DNA of 5,710 nt, taken from NCBI GenBank assembly GCA_007128045.1, contig SKYG01000171.1, positions 1-5,710 of the forward strand. Reading direction: 5' to 3'. This document shows positions 1 to 5,710 of this stretch, piece by piece; position 1 is the first letter of the stretch; every line of letters begins with the position of its first letter. This DNA comes from Bacteroidales bacterium (GTDB taxonomy: Bacteria; Bacteroidota; Bacteroidia; Bacteroidales; UBA7960). The translations under genes were made by a program, and so were the position numbers. Under the pieces are notes generated by a model, which saw only the letters and a program-made list of their open reading frames with translations, was not told the DNA's origin and made no database searches.

Positions 1-171
1 AACCTATTCTCATTCAAATCTGGTTGTGAATAAAAATATTTTGAATTGGTTAAGACTTTCGCAGGTATATAATTGATTGGTGTGATATTAATCCTATAAA
101 ATAATACACCTTTAATCGTTTGTCGTCAAATATAATTATTTTCTGAATAGATCTAATTATTTTTTTCTTTT

Positions 172-203
172 TCAAATAATTTAGAATTAATCTAAATATT
201 TGA
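172..203. repeat. imperfect AT-rich inverted repeat, possible operator
   Basis: The left arm (172-185, TCAAATAATTTAGA) and right arm (191-203, TCTAAATATTTGA) are reverse complements apart from one extra base in the left arm. They are separated by the 5-base loop ATTAA. This gives about 13 base pairs, nearly all A-T. A T-rich tract (about 158-172) lies before it rather than after it, so it does not look like a plus-strand intrinsic terminator. A dyad this long upstream of an operon could bind a dimeric regulator, but in DNA of this composition chance dyads are common. No regulator is named. Confidence 0.35.
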
Positions 204-307
204 GTGCTACGGTGAACTCCCTGGGTCTTTTGTTTAAGACTTATATAATATTTATAATAATCGTCATTAGAAAAAATGCCTATTGTCTGATTTGAGGAAA
301 GAGAGCT

Positions 308-451
308 ATGTCATATTATCATATAATCATTATTTACCCGCAGACAACCAGTCACTTTTATACGCGCAGATATTTTTGCCAAAGCCGGATCATTATTGTA
401 TTTTTATCGGGTATATATAATGCAGAGAAAAATCGTTTATGTTACCCATAA
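308..451 (+). CDS. possible small ORF, 47 codons, overlapping the nuclease start
   Basis: An ATG at 308 opens a frame that runs to TAA at 449-451. The encoded peptide starts MSYYHIIIIYPQ and ends KNRLCYP. I recognise no family; it is rich in Ile and Tyr, as expected from AT-rich DNA. What favours it is a good Shine-Dalgarno-like purine run (AGGAAAGAGAG, 295-305) just before the ATG, better than at any of the three clear genes. Its last 13 bases also overlap the nuclease ORF in another frame, an arrangement that could couple translation. Against it are the composition, the lack of any homology signal and the frequency of chance ORFs of this size. If the promoter-like octamer at 371-378 is real, transcripts would start inside the ORF and it could not be made from them. 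It could be a leader peptide or chance. Confidence 0.2.
   Translation: MSYYHIIIIYPQTTSHFYTRRYFCQSRIIIVFLSGIYNAEKNRLCYP
311..334. repeat. three imperfect 8-bp tandem units
   Basis: Three consecutive octamers begin with TCAT: TCATATTA, TCATATAA and TCATTATT. The first two differ at two positions and the third is more diverged. The array lies just after the ATG of the doubtful small ORF (308-451), about 105 bp upstream of the nuclease start codon. It may be low-complexity sequence or a small cluster of protein-binding sites. The sequence does not decide between them. Confidence 0.25.
371..378 (+). promoter_or_regulatory. weak candidate Bacteroidota -7 promoter box
   Basis: The octamer TATTTTTG fits the TAnnTTTG consensus of the Bacteroidota primary sigma factor -7 element and lies 60 bp before the nuclease ATG. 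No TTTG-like -33 element is visible at the expected distance upstream (about 345-352), so the match is incomplete. A TATAAT at 416-421 is an alternative, but it lacks a good -35 partner and would leave a very short leader. Confidence 0.22.
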
Positions 452-1722
452 AATTCATTCACACTTCCGACCTGCATCTTGACACACCTTTCAGGGGTCT
501 TTCGGCCTGGAACAAGCACCTTGCTGCCAGGTTGAAGGATGCCACCTTTAAAAGCTTTAGCCGGATTGTCGATCTGTGTATCAGTGAGAAGGTTGATTTT
601 CTGATCATTGCTGGTGACATCTTCGATGGAGAGAACAGGAGTCTGGCGGCGCAGCTTAAGTTTGTTGCTGAGCTGAAAAGACTGTCAGACAGAGGTATTC
701 CCTCATACCTGGTTTGTGGCAATCACGACCCATTGGATTCCTGGCTTGAGAGCCTGACTTTGCCTCCCTTGGTGTTCAGGTTTGGCGGTACAGAGGTTGA
801 ATCACTATCCTACGAAAAAAATGGAGCAGCAGCAGCTGATATATACGGGATCAGTTACAGAAACAAGGAAGTAGGCGAGAACCTGGCTGTCAGGTATCGG
901 AGAAAATCTGATCCGGCTCCGGTATCTATAGCCGTGATGCATGGAACAGTGGGAGCGCCGGGTCCTCATCACAGCTATGCCCCTTTCAGGGTAGAAGATA
1001 TTCGTGGGATGGGCTTTGACTATTGGGCACTGGGGCATATACACAAACATACGGTGGTGCAGAACGCTCACCCAGCCATTATATACCCTGGTAACCCCCA
1101 GGGACGTGATTTTGGTGAAGCTGGACCAAAGGGTTGCTGCCTGGTAGAGATCATTCCCGGCCAATCTCCGGCAACCAGGTTTATCCCAATACAGTTGATC
1201 CGGTTTGAAGAGCTTTATATTGACCTTTCTGGAATAAACGACCTGACTGTGTTGTCTGGTAAAGTTGAACAAGCAATCGGGGAGCTGGAAGGGAGTGAGA
1301 AAAGGCCTTCAAGATATAGTAATGATGCAGGCTTTGTTGTCAGGCTAATCCTGAAAGGGAGAACTCCTTTGCATGCTCAGCTTGGAAAAGCCGGTGAAAC
1401 GGCTCAGCTTCTTGAGCATTTCAATGACGGACAATTGCATCGCACCCCTTTTGTCTGGATTGACCGCATTGAAGTGAATACGTTACCTGATACGAACCTG
1501 GAACAGATTAGAGGCAGTAACGATTTTGCTGCAGGGGTTCTGCAAGTGGTTGATGAAATGAAAAAAGACCCTGCTTTGTTGTCAGAAATGATTGATGTCG
1601 TTGAATCAGGATTTGTGAGCATTGAGGCGAAACGCGAACTTGATCGCTTTTCCATTGAGGATCAGCAGGAGATACTTGAGAAGGCTACCTGGATATTGAT
1701 GGATCAACTGATACGGCAATGA
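439..1722 (+). CDS. SbcD/Mre11-family DNA repair metallophosphoesterase (YhaO-like)
   Basis: This 427-residue protein is a calcineurin-like metallophosphoesterase of the SbcD/Mre11/YhaO group, predicted to cut DNA ends using two metal ions. The family motifs are all present in order: D11-x-H13 in TSDLHLD, GDIFD at 59-63 (metal ligand D60), GNHD at 94-97 (N95, H96), the MHG histidine H168, and GHIH at 199-202. The phosphoesterase domain covers about residues 4-225. The rest is the less conserved accessory and partner-binding region. Length is near that of B. subtilis YhaO and E. coli SbcD (about 400 residues). The start is well constrained: an in-frame TAA at 418-420 lies 18 bases upstream, with no other start codon between. 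No strong Shine-Dalgarno precedes it, only an A-rich leader. Its stop overlaps the next start (ATGA), so the two products are probably made together as a complex. I left the symbol blank because yhaO and sbcD cannot be separated with certainty from sequence alone. Confidence 0.92.
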   Translation: MLPIKFIHTSDLHLDTPFRGLSAWNKHLAARLKDATFKSFSRIVDLCISEKVDFLIIAGDIFDGENRSLAAQLKFVAELKRLSDRGIPSYLVCGNHDPLDSWLESLTLPPLVFRFGGTEVESLSYEKNGAAAADIYGISYRNKEVGENLAVRYRRKSDPAPVSIAVMHGTVGAPGPHHSYAPFRVEDIRGMGFDYWALGHIHKHTVVQNAHPAIIYPGNPQGRDFGEAGPKGCCLVEIIPGQSPATRFIPIQLIRFEELYIDLSGINDLTVLSGKVEQAIGELEGSEKRPSRYSNDAGFVVRLILKGRTPLHAQLGKAGETAQLLEHFNDGQLHRTPFVWIDRIEVNTLPDTNLEQIRGSNDFAAGVLQVVDEMKKDPALLSEMIDVVESGFVSIEAKRELDRFSIEDQQEILEKATWILMDQLIRQ

Positions 1723-4370
1723 TCATAAAGGAAATACATATAGATGGATTTGGTATCTTCAACGGATACTCATTAAGTGCCCTCACCAATGGGGTGAACA
1801 TCATCTTGGGAAATAATGAAGCGGGCAAGTCAACCCTGCTTAAGTTTCTACGCTATACCCTGTTTGGATACCCACGTCTTACCGATCAGCGAATGCCACC
1901 TTTGAACGGGGGGAGGCATGGCGGCAGAATTAAAACCATGCTTGCCTCTGGTGATGAAGCACTATTTGAACGGTTTGGAAACGACAAAATATCTCTTCAC
2001 TACCAGGGAAATGAATCTCAAAACCCTGCACAGTGGTTTCAGCTGTTGGGAAATGCAACGGGAGACCTATATAATAATGTATATGCTTTTTCGCTTGATG
2101 AATTGGTTGATATGAAATCATTGGGAAACTCAGGAGTAGAAGACAAAATATTTAGTATCGGCCTGGGTCTCGGGAATATATCTCTTGGTGATGTGGAGCG
2201 AACTATTCAGGATCGCCTGGAGCAAATCTACAAGCCACGTGGCAAGACACAACGAATTCCGGGCATTTTGAACGATCTCAGGGAAAGACAAGCAATTATA
2301 CAGGCAGTTCAGGATCAGTTGCCTGTTTTTGAGATGCTTAGTGATGAACAGCGCTCTTTAAAGGATGACATCAGGCGGCTTCAGGTGCAGCTCACTTCGA
2401 AAAGCGAAGAAAGAGCCAGGGCTGAAAATTATATCAAATGTTATGATGCCTGGATAACGGCCATACGTGCCGGTGAAGCACTAAAGGAGCTTCCTCATTA
2501 TACCGGATATCCTGACGACACCCTGGTGAGGCTTGACCGCTTAGAGGAACGTGAACAAGAATTTACTGATGAGTTGGAAACACTTCGATCAGGTTATAAA
2601 GACGAAACAGGTATTGGCGACCTGGAAGCAATGGTTGATGTGATCTCTTTTAATCCGGATCTGATCAGCAGAAAAGATGAGGTGATGTACCTGGAAAGCC
2701 AGGTAAGCCGGTATGAACAGACGGTAAATGACGCATTGGAAGAACAGCAATTGTCTGACTCCCTGAAGGCATCAATAGATAGAGAAATAAGCAGTATCAG
2801 CAGGGAATGGACAGAAGAGACTGTTGCACGGTTCAACGATTTATCCATGCATCGTGATCGAATTGATCGCTTCAGACAAGAACTTCAACGGCTTAGCCGG
2901 GAGAAAAGTGATGCTGAGGCAGAGATGCGTGCCAGCAGAGCCCGCGAAGGAGTGGTTCAGGTTAACAGAATTGTGATGATCATCTCCATTGCCCTGGTAA
3001 TTGGCTCATTTCCGGCATTCTATGATGGATTGACGGTGGTGGGGGTCGCTTTATTGGCGCTGGCCTTGCTGTTTTTTATTGGCAAGCGATATGTTATCAG
3101 GACTGATTATTTTGATTCATTGCAAGATAGGATAAAGAATCTGGAAGAAAAAGAAATGGATCTTCAGCGGATCTATGGAGAATATCTGGAGAAAGAACTG
3201 AATCTGCCGGTTACGTTTTCGCCGGAACTTATATGGGAGGTGTTTCAGCGAATAGATCAGATCAACAAAGACATCCATGCCAGAAACCAGTTGATAAAAA
3301 AAATAGAGACCAGCCGAATGCCATTTATAAAAGATTTTGAACACAGGGTCAATGATCTTTCAGGTTTGCTGTCTGACAATGATGTGTTGGAGAATATTCA
3401 TATGACGATGCATAGCCTGATAGCTGAGTTTAAGTCTTCGAAAGAAAAATCTGATCTCAAAGAAAGACTATCAGAGGAGTTAAATAGAAAGAGGTCGTTA
3501 TTCAGGGAGGTTCAAAGAAAGCTCGACATGGTTCAGGGAGAGATTGAATCATTGATGCAATTGGTTGGAGTAGCAAACCGGGATGAATGTCGACTGAAGC
3601 TCGAAGAGAACAATCGGGTACAAGCACTTATGGAAAGGAGAGAGGCTGCTCTGGAGCTTATTGAACAGATTGCCGGACGGGGGCAGTCAAAGGAGGTTTT
3701 TGAGTACCTCGGCTTGCATGATAAATTCAGTATTGAACAAGACATCAGTATGTTGGGAGCTGACATCAATGAAAGTACCGAGAAGCTTCAGCGTCTTAAC
3801 AAGCGTTTGGGAGAAGTTGAGAATGAGCTTCGACGTATAGAGGGAGAATCTGATCTGTCGGAATTATTATCTGCTCAGGAGACCTCTAGAAACCAACTAT
3901 ATCTGGAGTATAAGGAATGGGTGACGAGGCAAGTGGCGCTGGAAGTTTTATCAACTGTCAGGTCGGCCTACGAAAAAGAAAAGCAACCTGAGGTGCTCAG
4001 ACTGGCAAGCAATTATTTTGGGCAGATCACAGGGGGTCAGTACAGCAGCATAAGGGCTTCTCTCGACAGCCACGACGTGTTTGTTTTTACCCATCAGGAA
4101 GCGTCAAAGACTATCGGGCAACTGAGCCGGGGTACCCGTGAACAGCTATTGATCAGCCTGCGACTGGGCTTCATCGAAGAGTATGAGAAGCAATCGGAGC
4201 CTTTGCCGGTTATTATAGATGAGGTATTCGTGAATTTTGATCCGGAGCGTGCGAAACAGACCGCAGATATCCTCAAGGAATTTGCACAAAGCAGACAGGT
4301 ACTGGTGTTTACCTGCCGTCCGGAAACCGTAGATTACTTTTCAGAAGCGCATATTGTCGCACTGGAATGA
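1719..4370 (+). CDS. SbcC/Rad50-like AAA ATPase with central membrane hairpin (YhaN-like)
   Basis: This 883-residue SMC/Rad50-type ATPase should be the partner of the upstream nuclease. The N-terminal ATPase half has a Walker A, GNNEAGKS (31-38), and the YhaN-typical stretch YNNVYAFSLDEL (118-129). Charged, heptad-like coiled-coil sequence fills about 170-412 and 458-760. Between them, about residues 418-434 and 438-454 are strongly hydrophobic and look like a two-helix membrane hairpin. The C-terminal half has the ABC signature LSRGTREQ (802-809), Walker B LPVIIDE (829-835, D834 and E835) and the D-loop NFD (839-841). There is no CxxC zinc hook: the only cysteines are C241, C624 and C866. 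Arg867 sits where the H-loop histidine is expected. B. subtilis YhaN is somewhat longer (about 960 residues). The 4-bp ATGA overlap with the nuclease gene indicates translational coupling. Role in DNA-end processing or repair at the membrane is inferred from the family. Confidence 0.9.
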   Translation: MIIKEIHIDGFGIFNGYSLSALTNGVNIILGNNEAGKSTLLKFLRYTLFGYPRLTDQRMPPLNGGRHGGRIKTMLASGDEALFERFGNDKISLHYQGNESQNPAQWFQLLGNATGDLYNNVYAFSLDELVDMKSLGNSGVEDKIFSIGLGLGNISLGDVERTIQDRLEQIYKPRGKTQRIPGILNDLRERQAIIQAVQDQLPVFEMLSDEQRSLKDDIRRLQVQLTSKSEERARAENYIKCYDAWITAIRAGEALKELPHYTGYPDDTLVRLDRLEEREQEFTDELETLRSGYKDETGIGDLEAMVDVISFNPDLISRKDEVMYLESQVSRYEQTVNDALEEQQLSDSLKASIDREISSISREWTEETVARFNDLSMHRDRIDRFRQELQRLSREKSDAEAEMRASRAREGVVQVNRIVMIISIALVIGSFPAFYDGLTVVGVALLALALLFFIGKRYVIRTDYFDSLQDRIKNLEEKEMDLQRIYGEYLEKELNLPVTFSPELIWEVFQRIDQINKDIHARNQLIKKIETSRMPFIKDFEHRVNDLSGLLSDNDVLENIHMTMHSLIAEFKSSKEKSDLKERLSEELNRKRSLFREVQRKLDMVQGEIESLMQLVGVANRDECRLKLEENNRVQALMERREAALELIEQIAGRGQSKEVFEYLGLHDKFSIEQDISMLGADINESTEKLQRLNKRLGEVENELRRIEGESDLSELLSAQETSRNQLYLEYKEWVTRQVALEVLSTVRSAYEKEKQPEVLRLASNYFGQITGGQYSSIRASLDSHDVFVFTHQEASKTIGQLSRGTREQLLISLRLGFIEEYEKQSEPLPVIIDEVFVNFDPERAKQTADILKEFAQSRQVLVFTCRPETVDYFSEAHIVALE

Positions 4371-4379
4371 AATATCAGG
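4371..4379. other. 9-bp convergent intergenic junction
   Basis: Only nine bases separate the TGA of the YhaN-like gene from the TAG of the transporter gene on the opposite strand. No GC-rich stem followed by a T run is visible here or in the last few dozen bases of either gene. Transcripts of the two operons are therefore likely to run into each other's 3' ends. Confidence 0.8.
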
Positions 4380-5435
4380 CTATGTCCGTTTCTGTGCCAA
4401 TGATGTTCCCTGGCTGGGATCGTTAACCAACCTTGCCGGAAGAAATCCCTCCGGGTAATTGGTAACATATTTTTCGCCAAAGAGTCTGTTATGGATCAAC
4501 GTATTTCTGTATATATCCCAGTCCATTCTTCCGTACTTTCTATAGTACATGGTGATGATGGAAGAGGTGATAACGATAAACGTTGAATACAGGATTGCCA
4601 GCCAGATCATCTGATCCTGTACAGGGTTTGAGAAGCTGAGCAATATTACGGCAAAGGCAACGGGTCCGTTCTGTATGCCTGTTTCCAGTGAGATGGCACG
4701 CTGAAACAGCGGGTACATGCCCATCAGTCTGGACATCCAATATCCGAAAAAGAATCCAGCCAGGCCCAGGCCTACTGCACCGATATATACCGTGATAGGT
4801 GTTTGCAGGAAGTAGCCTCCATGGCGTAAAAAGGCGGTAAGGATCAAATAAAGGATCACTATGATTCCCACAAAGCCTGCCGTATCTTCAGCTGTCTTTG
4901 CCCAGTTGGCCCATTTCCGACGTATAAGCATGCCTATGGCAACGGGTACCAGTACCAGCACCAGCGAACTGATAATGTTGCCGGTAGGGATTACAAATTC
5001 TGCTCCTGAATCAGCAGCCTGCATGCTGGCTGTGATCTGGCTGGTGAATCCTGACGTGTATAGTTTGAGAAGGATAGGCATCATGATCAGGGCCATCACC
5101 GTAGAAGCCGTTGTCATAGAGATGCTTAAAGCAACCGAGCCGCGCGAAAAATAGGTGAACATGTTGGAGGTAGTGCCTCCTGGCAGACAGCCAATTAGTA
5201 TCAGGGCGATGGCAAAGGCGGGTGGTAGATTCAGCACGATTGCCATACCAAATGCCAACAATGGCATCAATCCAAACTGTGACATAAATCCGATCAATAC
5301 ACCGCGGGGTTTACGAAAAACAGCCCGGAAATCATCTACGGTCAGGCTGGCACCCATTCCCAGCATAATGACAAAAATCATCAATGCCAGTAAGGCCTGA
5401 TCATGTGCGTAAAGTAGTTGTGTGTGGAATTCCAT
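4380..5435 (-). CDS. bile acid:sodium symporter (BASS) family transporter
   Basis: This 351-residue inner-membrane protein has about nine or ten hydrophobic segments and belongs to the BASS superfamily, which imports organic anions with sodium. Hallmarks are GCLPGGTTSNMF (82-93), SISMT (104-108) and ETGIQNGPVA (251-260). As I recall the sodium-site residues of Neisseria ASBT (Q77, S114, N115, S128, T132, E260, Q264), each has a counterpart at matching local spacing: Q53, S90, N91, S104, T108, E251 and Q255. Relative to that protein about 15 extra residues lie between T108 and E251, probably in the loop at about 124-150. After the last helix (about 276-298) there is a hydrophilic tail of about 50 residues. 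The start is fixed by an in-frame TAA at 5475-5477 with no other start codon between, and the leader is A-rich without a Shine-Dalgarno. It follows an acyl-CoA ligase on the same strand. The substrate is unknown: bile acids, pantoate and other carboxylates are known for the family. Confidence 0.9.
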   Translation of the reverse strand: MEFHTQLLYAHDQALLALMIFVIMLGMGASLTVDDFRAVFRKPRGVLIGFMSQFGLMPLLAFGMAIVLNLPPAFAIALILIGCLPGGTTSNMFTYFSRGSVALSISMTTASTVMALIMMPILLKLYTSGFTSQITASMQAADSGAEFVIPTGNIISSLVLVLVPVAIGMLIRRKWANWAKTAEDTAGFVGIIVILYLILTAFLRHGGYFLQTPITVYIGAVGLGLAGFFFGYWMSRLMGMYPLFQRAISLETGIQNGPVAFAVILLSFSNPVQDQMIWLAILYSTFIVITSSIITMYYRKYGRMDWDIYRNTLIHNRLFGEKYVTNYPEGFLPARLVNDPSQGTSLAQKRT

Positions 5436-5454
5436 GGTATGTTTAGTTGGTTTT

Positions 5455-5474
5455 TGGCCCCAGGCAGGGGGCCA
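5455..5474 (-). promoter_or_regulatory. GC-rich intercistronic hairpin
   Basis: A perfect 7-bp inverted repeat (TGGCCCC at 5455-5461, GGGGCCA at 5468-5474) with a 6-base loop stands out in an otherwise AT-rich spacer. On the minus strand it begins 27 bases after the acyl-CoA ligase stop codon and ends 19 bases before the transporter ATG. Read in that direction it is followed by AAAAACC rather than a U run, so it is not a standard intrinsic terminator. It could set an mRNA processing or decay boundary between the two cistrons, act as a weak terminator, or influence translation of the transporter. Confidence 0.55.
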
Positions 5475-5501
5475 TTAGCTCTTTATTACCTATTATATGA
5501 T

Positions 5502-5710
5502 TTAACGGTTGTCAGCATGATGATGTTTCGCATAGAGCTCTTCAATGATATGCTGAAATTTCTTCTGAACAATATGCCGTTTTACCTTATATAGGTTTGT
5601 CATCTCATGCCCAACCTGGAACCCATTGGTAAGCAGGCGAAAGTCATGTATACGTTCATATGCTTTTACTCCGTTTGCATGTGAGTTCATGCGACGGATT
5701 TCTTTCCTGA
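5502..5710 (-). CDS. long-chain acyl-CoA ligase (ANL superfamily), C-terminal part only
   Basis: The minus-strand frame is open from the window edge to TAA at 5502-5504, giving the last 68 complete codons of a larger gene. It includes residues before the internal ATG at 5690 (KEIRRMNSHANG...), so that ATG is probably not the true start. The pattern resembles the extreme C-terminus of long-chain acyl-CoA synthetases: a YERIHDFRLL stretch, then EMTNLYKVKR, then an amphipathic end of the type QHIIEELY. In this family the lysine at 5586-5588 (first K of KVKR) would be the adenylation lysine of the mobile C-terminal domain. The enzyme would activate a fatty or other carboxylic acid to its CoA thioester through an acyl-AMP. 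The gene lies upstream of the BASS transporter on the same strand with a 66-bp gap, so they may be cotranscribed. The adenylate-forming core lies outside the window and its substrate cannot be judged. Confidence 0.72.
   Translation of the reverse strand, partial: RKEIRRMNSHANGVKAYERIHDFRLLTNGFQVGHEMTNLYKVKRHIVQKKFQHIIEELYAKHHHADNR

Larger units (their letters stand above)
1..438. other. AT-rich intergenic region upstream of the nuclease operon
   Basis: This stretch is about 28% GC by hand count, against roughly 45-55% in sampled stretches of the neighbouring genes. All three forward frames close soon after the left edge, at 31-33 (TAA), 74-76 (TGA) and about 27-29 (TGA). The end of an upstream plus-strand gene could therefore occupy at most the first 76 bases, and none is recognisable. 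Minus-strand ATG codons here open frames of only a few to about 11 codons. I see no tRNA, no rRNA fragment and no GC-rich hairpin followed by a T run. The supportable contents are an imperfect inverted repeat, a short tandem repeat, one promoter-like octamer and one doubtful small ORF, each listed separately. The region probably carries the promoter and leader of the downstream two-gene operon. Confidence 0.7.

Noticed and set aside
1..76. Possible 3' end of an upstream plus-strand gene (frame open from base 2 to the TGA at 74-76)
   Set aside because: It has only 24 codons, low GC and no recognisable C-terminal motif. It cannot be told from chance.
244..258. Two TATAAT matches as promoter boxes
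   Set aside because: They sit in a TA-rich run. The nearest TTTG (229-232) is 20 bp from the second match, but that match does not fit the TAnnTTTG form.
416..421. TATAAT as a sigma-70 -10 box for the nuclease gene
   Set aside because: No acceptable -35 element lies about 17 bp upstream, the stretch is simple TA repeat, and the leader would be only about 10 bases.
805..1272. Minus-strand open frame of 155 codons
   Set aside because: It lies wholly antisense to the metallophosphoesterase gene, which has all family motifs. The predicted peptide resembles no family I know.
1918..2121. Overlapping open frames of about 65 codons on both strands
   Set aside because: Both lie inside the well-supported ATPase gene, in other frames, and show no family signature.
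1719..4370. Anti-phage defence or other novel nuclease system
   Set aside because: The nuclease and ATPase match the housekeeping-type YhaO/YhaN (SbcD/SbcC-like) pair. No defence-associated neighbours, mobile elements or extra effector domains are visible in the window.
4861..5400. Two consecutive plus-strand open frames (97 and 81 codons) opposite the transporter
   Set aside because: They are exact antisense to codons of the BASS gene and look like by-products of its codon use. Their peptides have no recognisable features.
5455..5474. Intercistronic hairpin as an intrinsic terminator of the ligase gene
   Set aside because: On the minus strand the stem is followed by A residues, not a U tract, so the standard terminator definition is not met.

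Overview
The window looks like bacterial chromosomal DNA, most consistent with the Bacteroidota or a sister lineage. This placement is an inference. It rests on moderate-GC genes flanked by a very AT-rich spacer, start codons that mostly lack a Shine-Dalgarno sequence and are preceded by A-rich leaders, and the types of protein encoded. No rRNA, tRNA, CRISPR array, insertion sequence or attachment site was seen.

Layout. Bases 1-438 have no convincing large gene and are about 28% GC by hand count. They hold an imperfect inverted repeat (172-203), an octamer-like tandem repeat (311-334), a weak match to a Bacteroidota -7 promoter box (371-378), and a doubtful 47-codon ORF (308-451) that has a good Shine-Dalgarno and overlaps the next start codon. 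Bases 439-4370 carry two genes on the plus strand joined by an ATGA overlap: a SbcD/Mre11-type metallophosphoesterase (YhaO-like) and a SbcC/Rad50-like ATPase (YhaN-like). Bases 4380-5710 run on the minus strand: the C-terminal end of an ANL-superfamily acyl-CoA ligase (5502 to the window edge), then a 66-bp spacer with a GC-rich hairpin, then a bile acid:sodium symporter (BASS) family transporter. The two gene pairs converge with only 9 bp between their stop codons.

How the genes work together. The plus-strand pair should form a nuclease/ATPase complex for DNA-end processing. The ATPase has no CxxC zinc hook. Instead it carries a two-helix membrane hairpin in the middle of its coiled coil, so the complex is probably held at the inner membrane. 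The ATPase also has arginine where the H-loop histidine is expected. The minus-strand pair may couple sodium-driven uptake of a carboxylate to activation as a CoA thioester, but the substrate cannot be read from the sequence.

The gene families are all known. The observations most worth following up are the H-loop substitution, the membrane hairpin in place of a hook, the overlapping small ORF, and the intercistronic hairpin.
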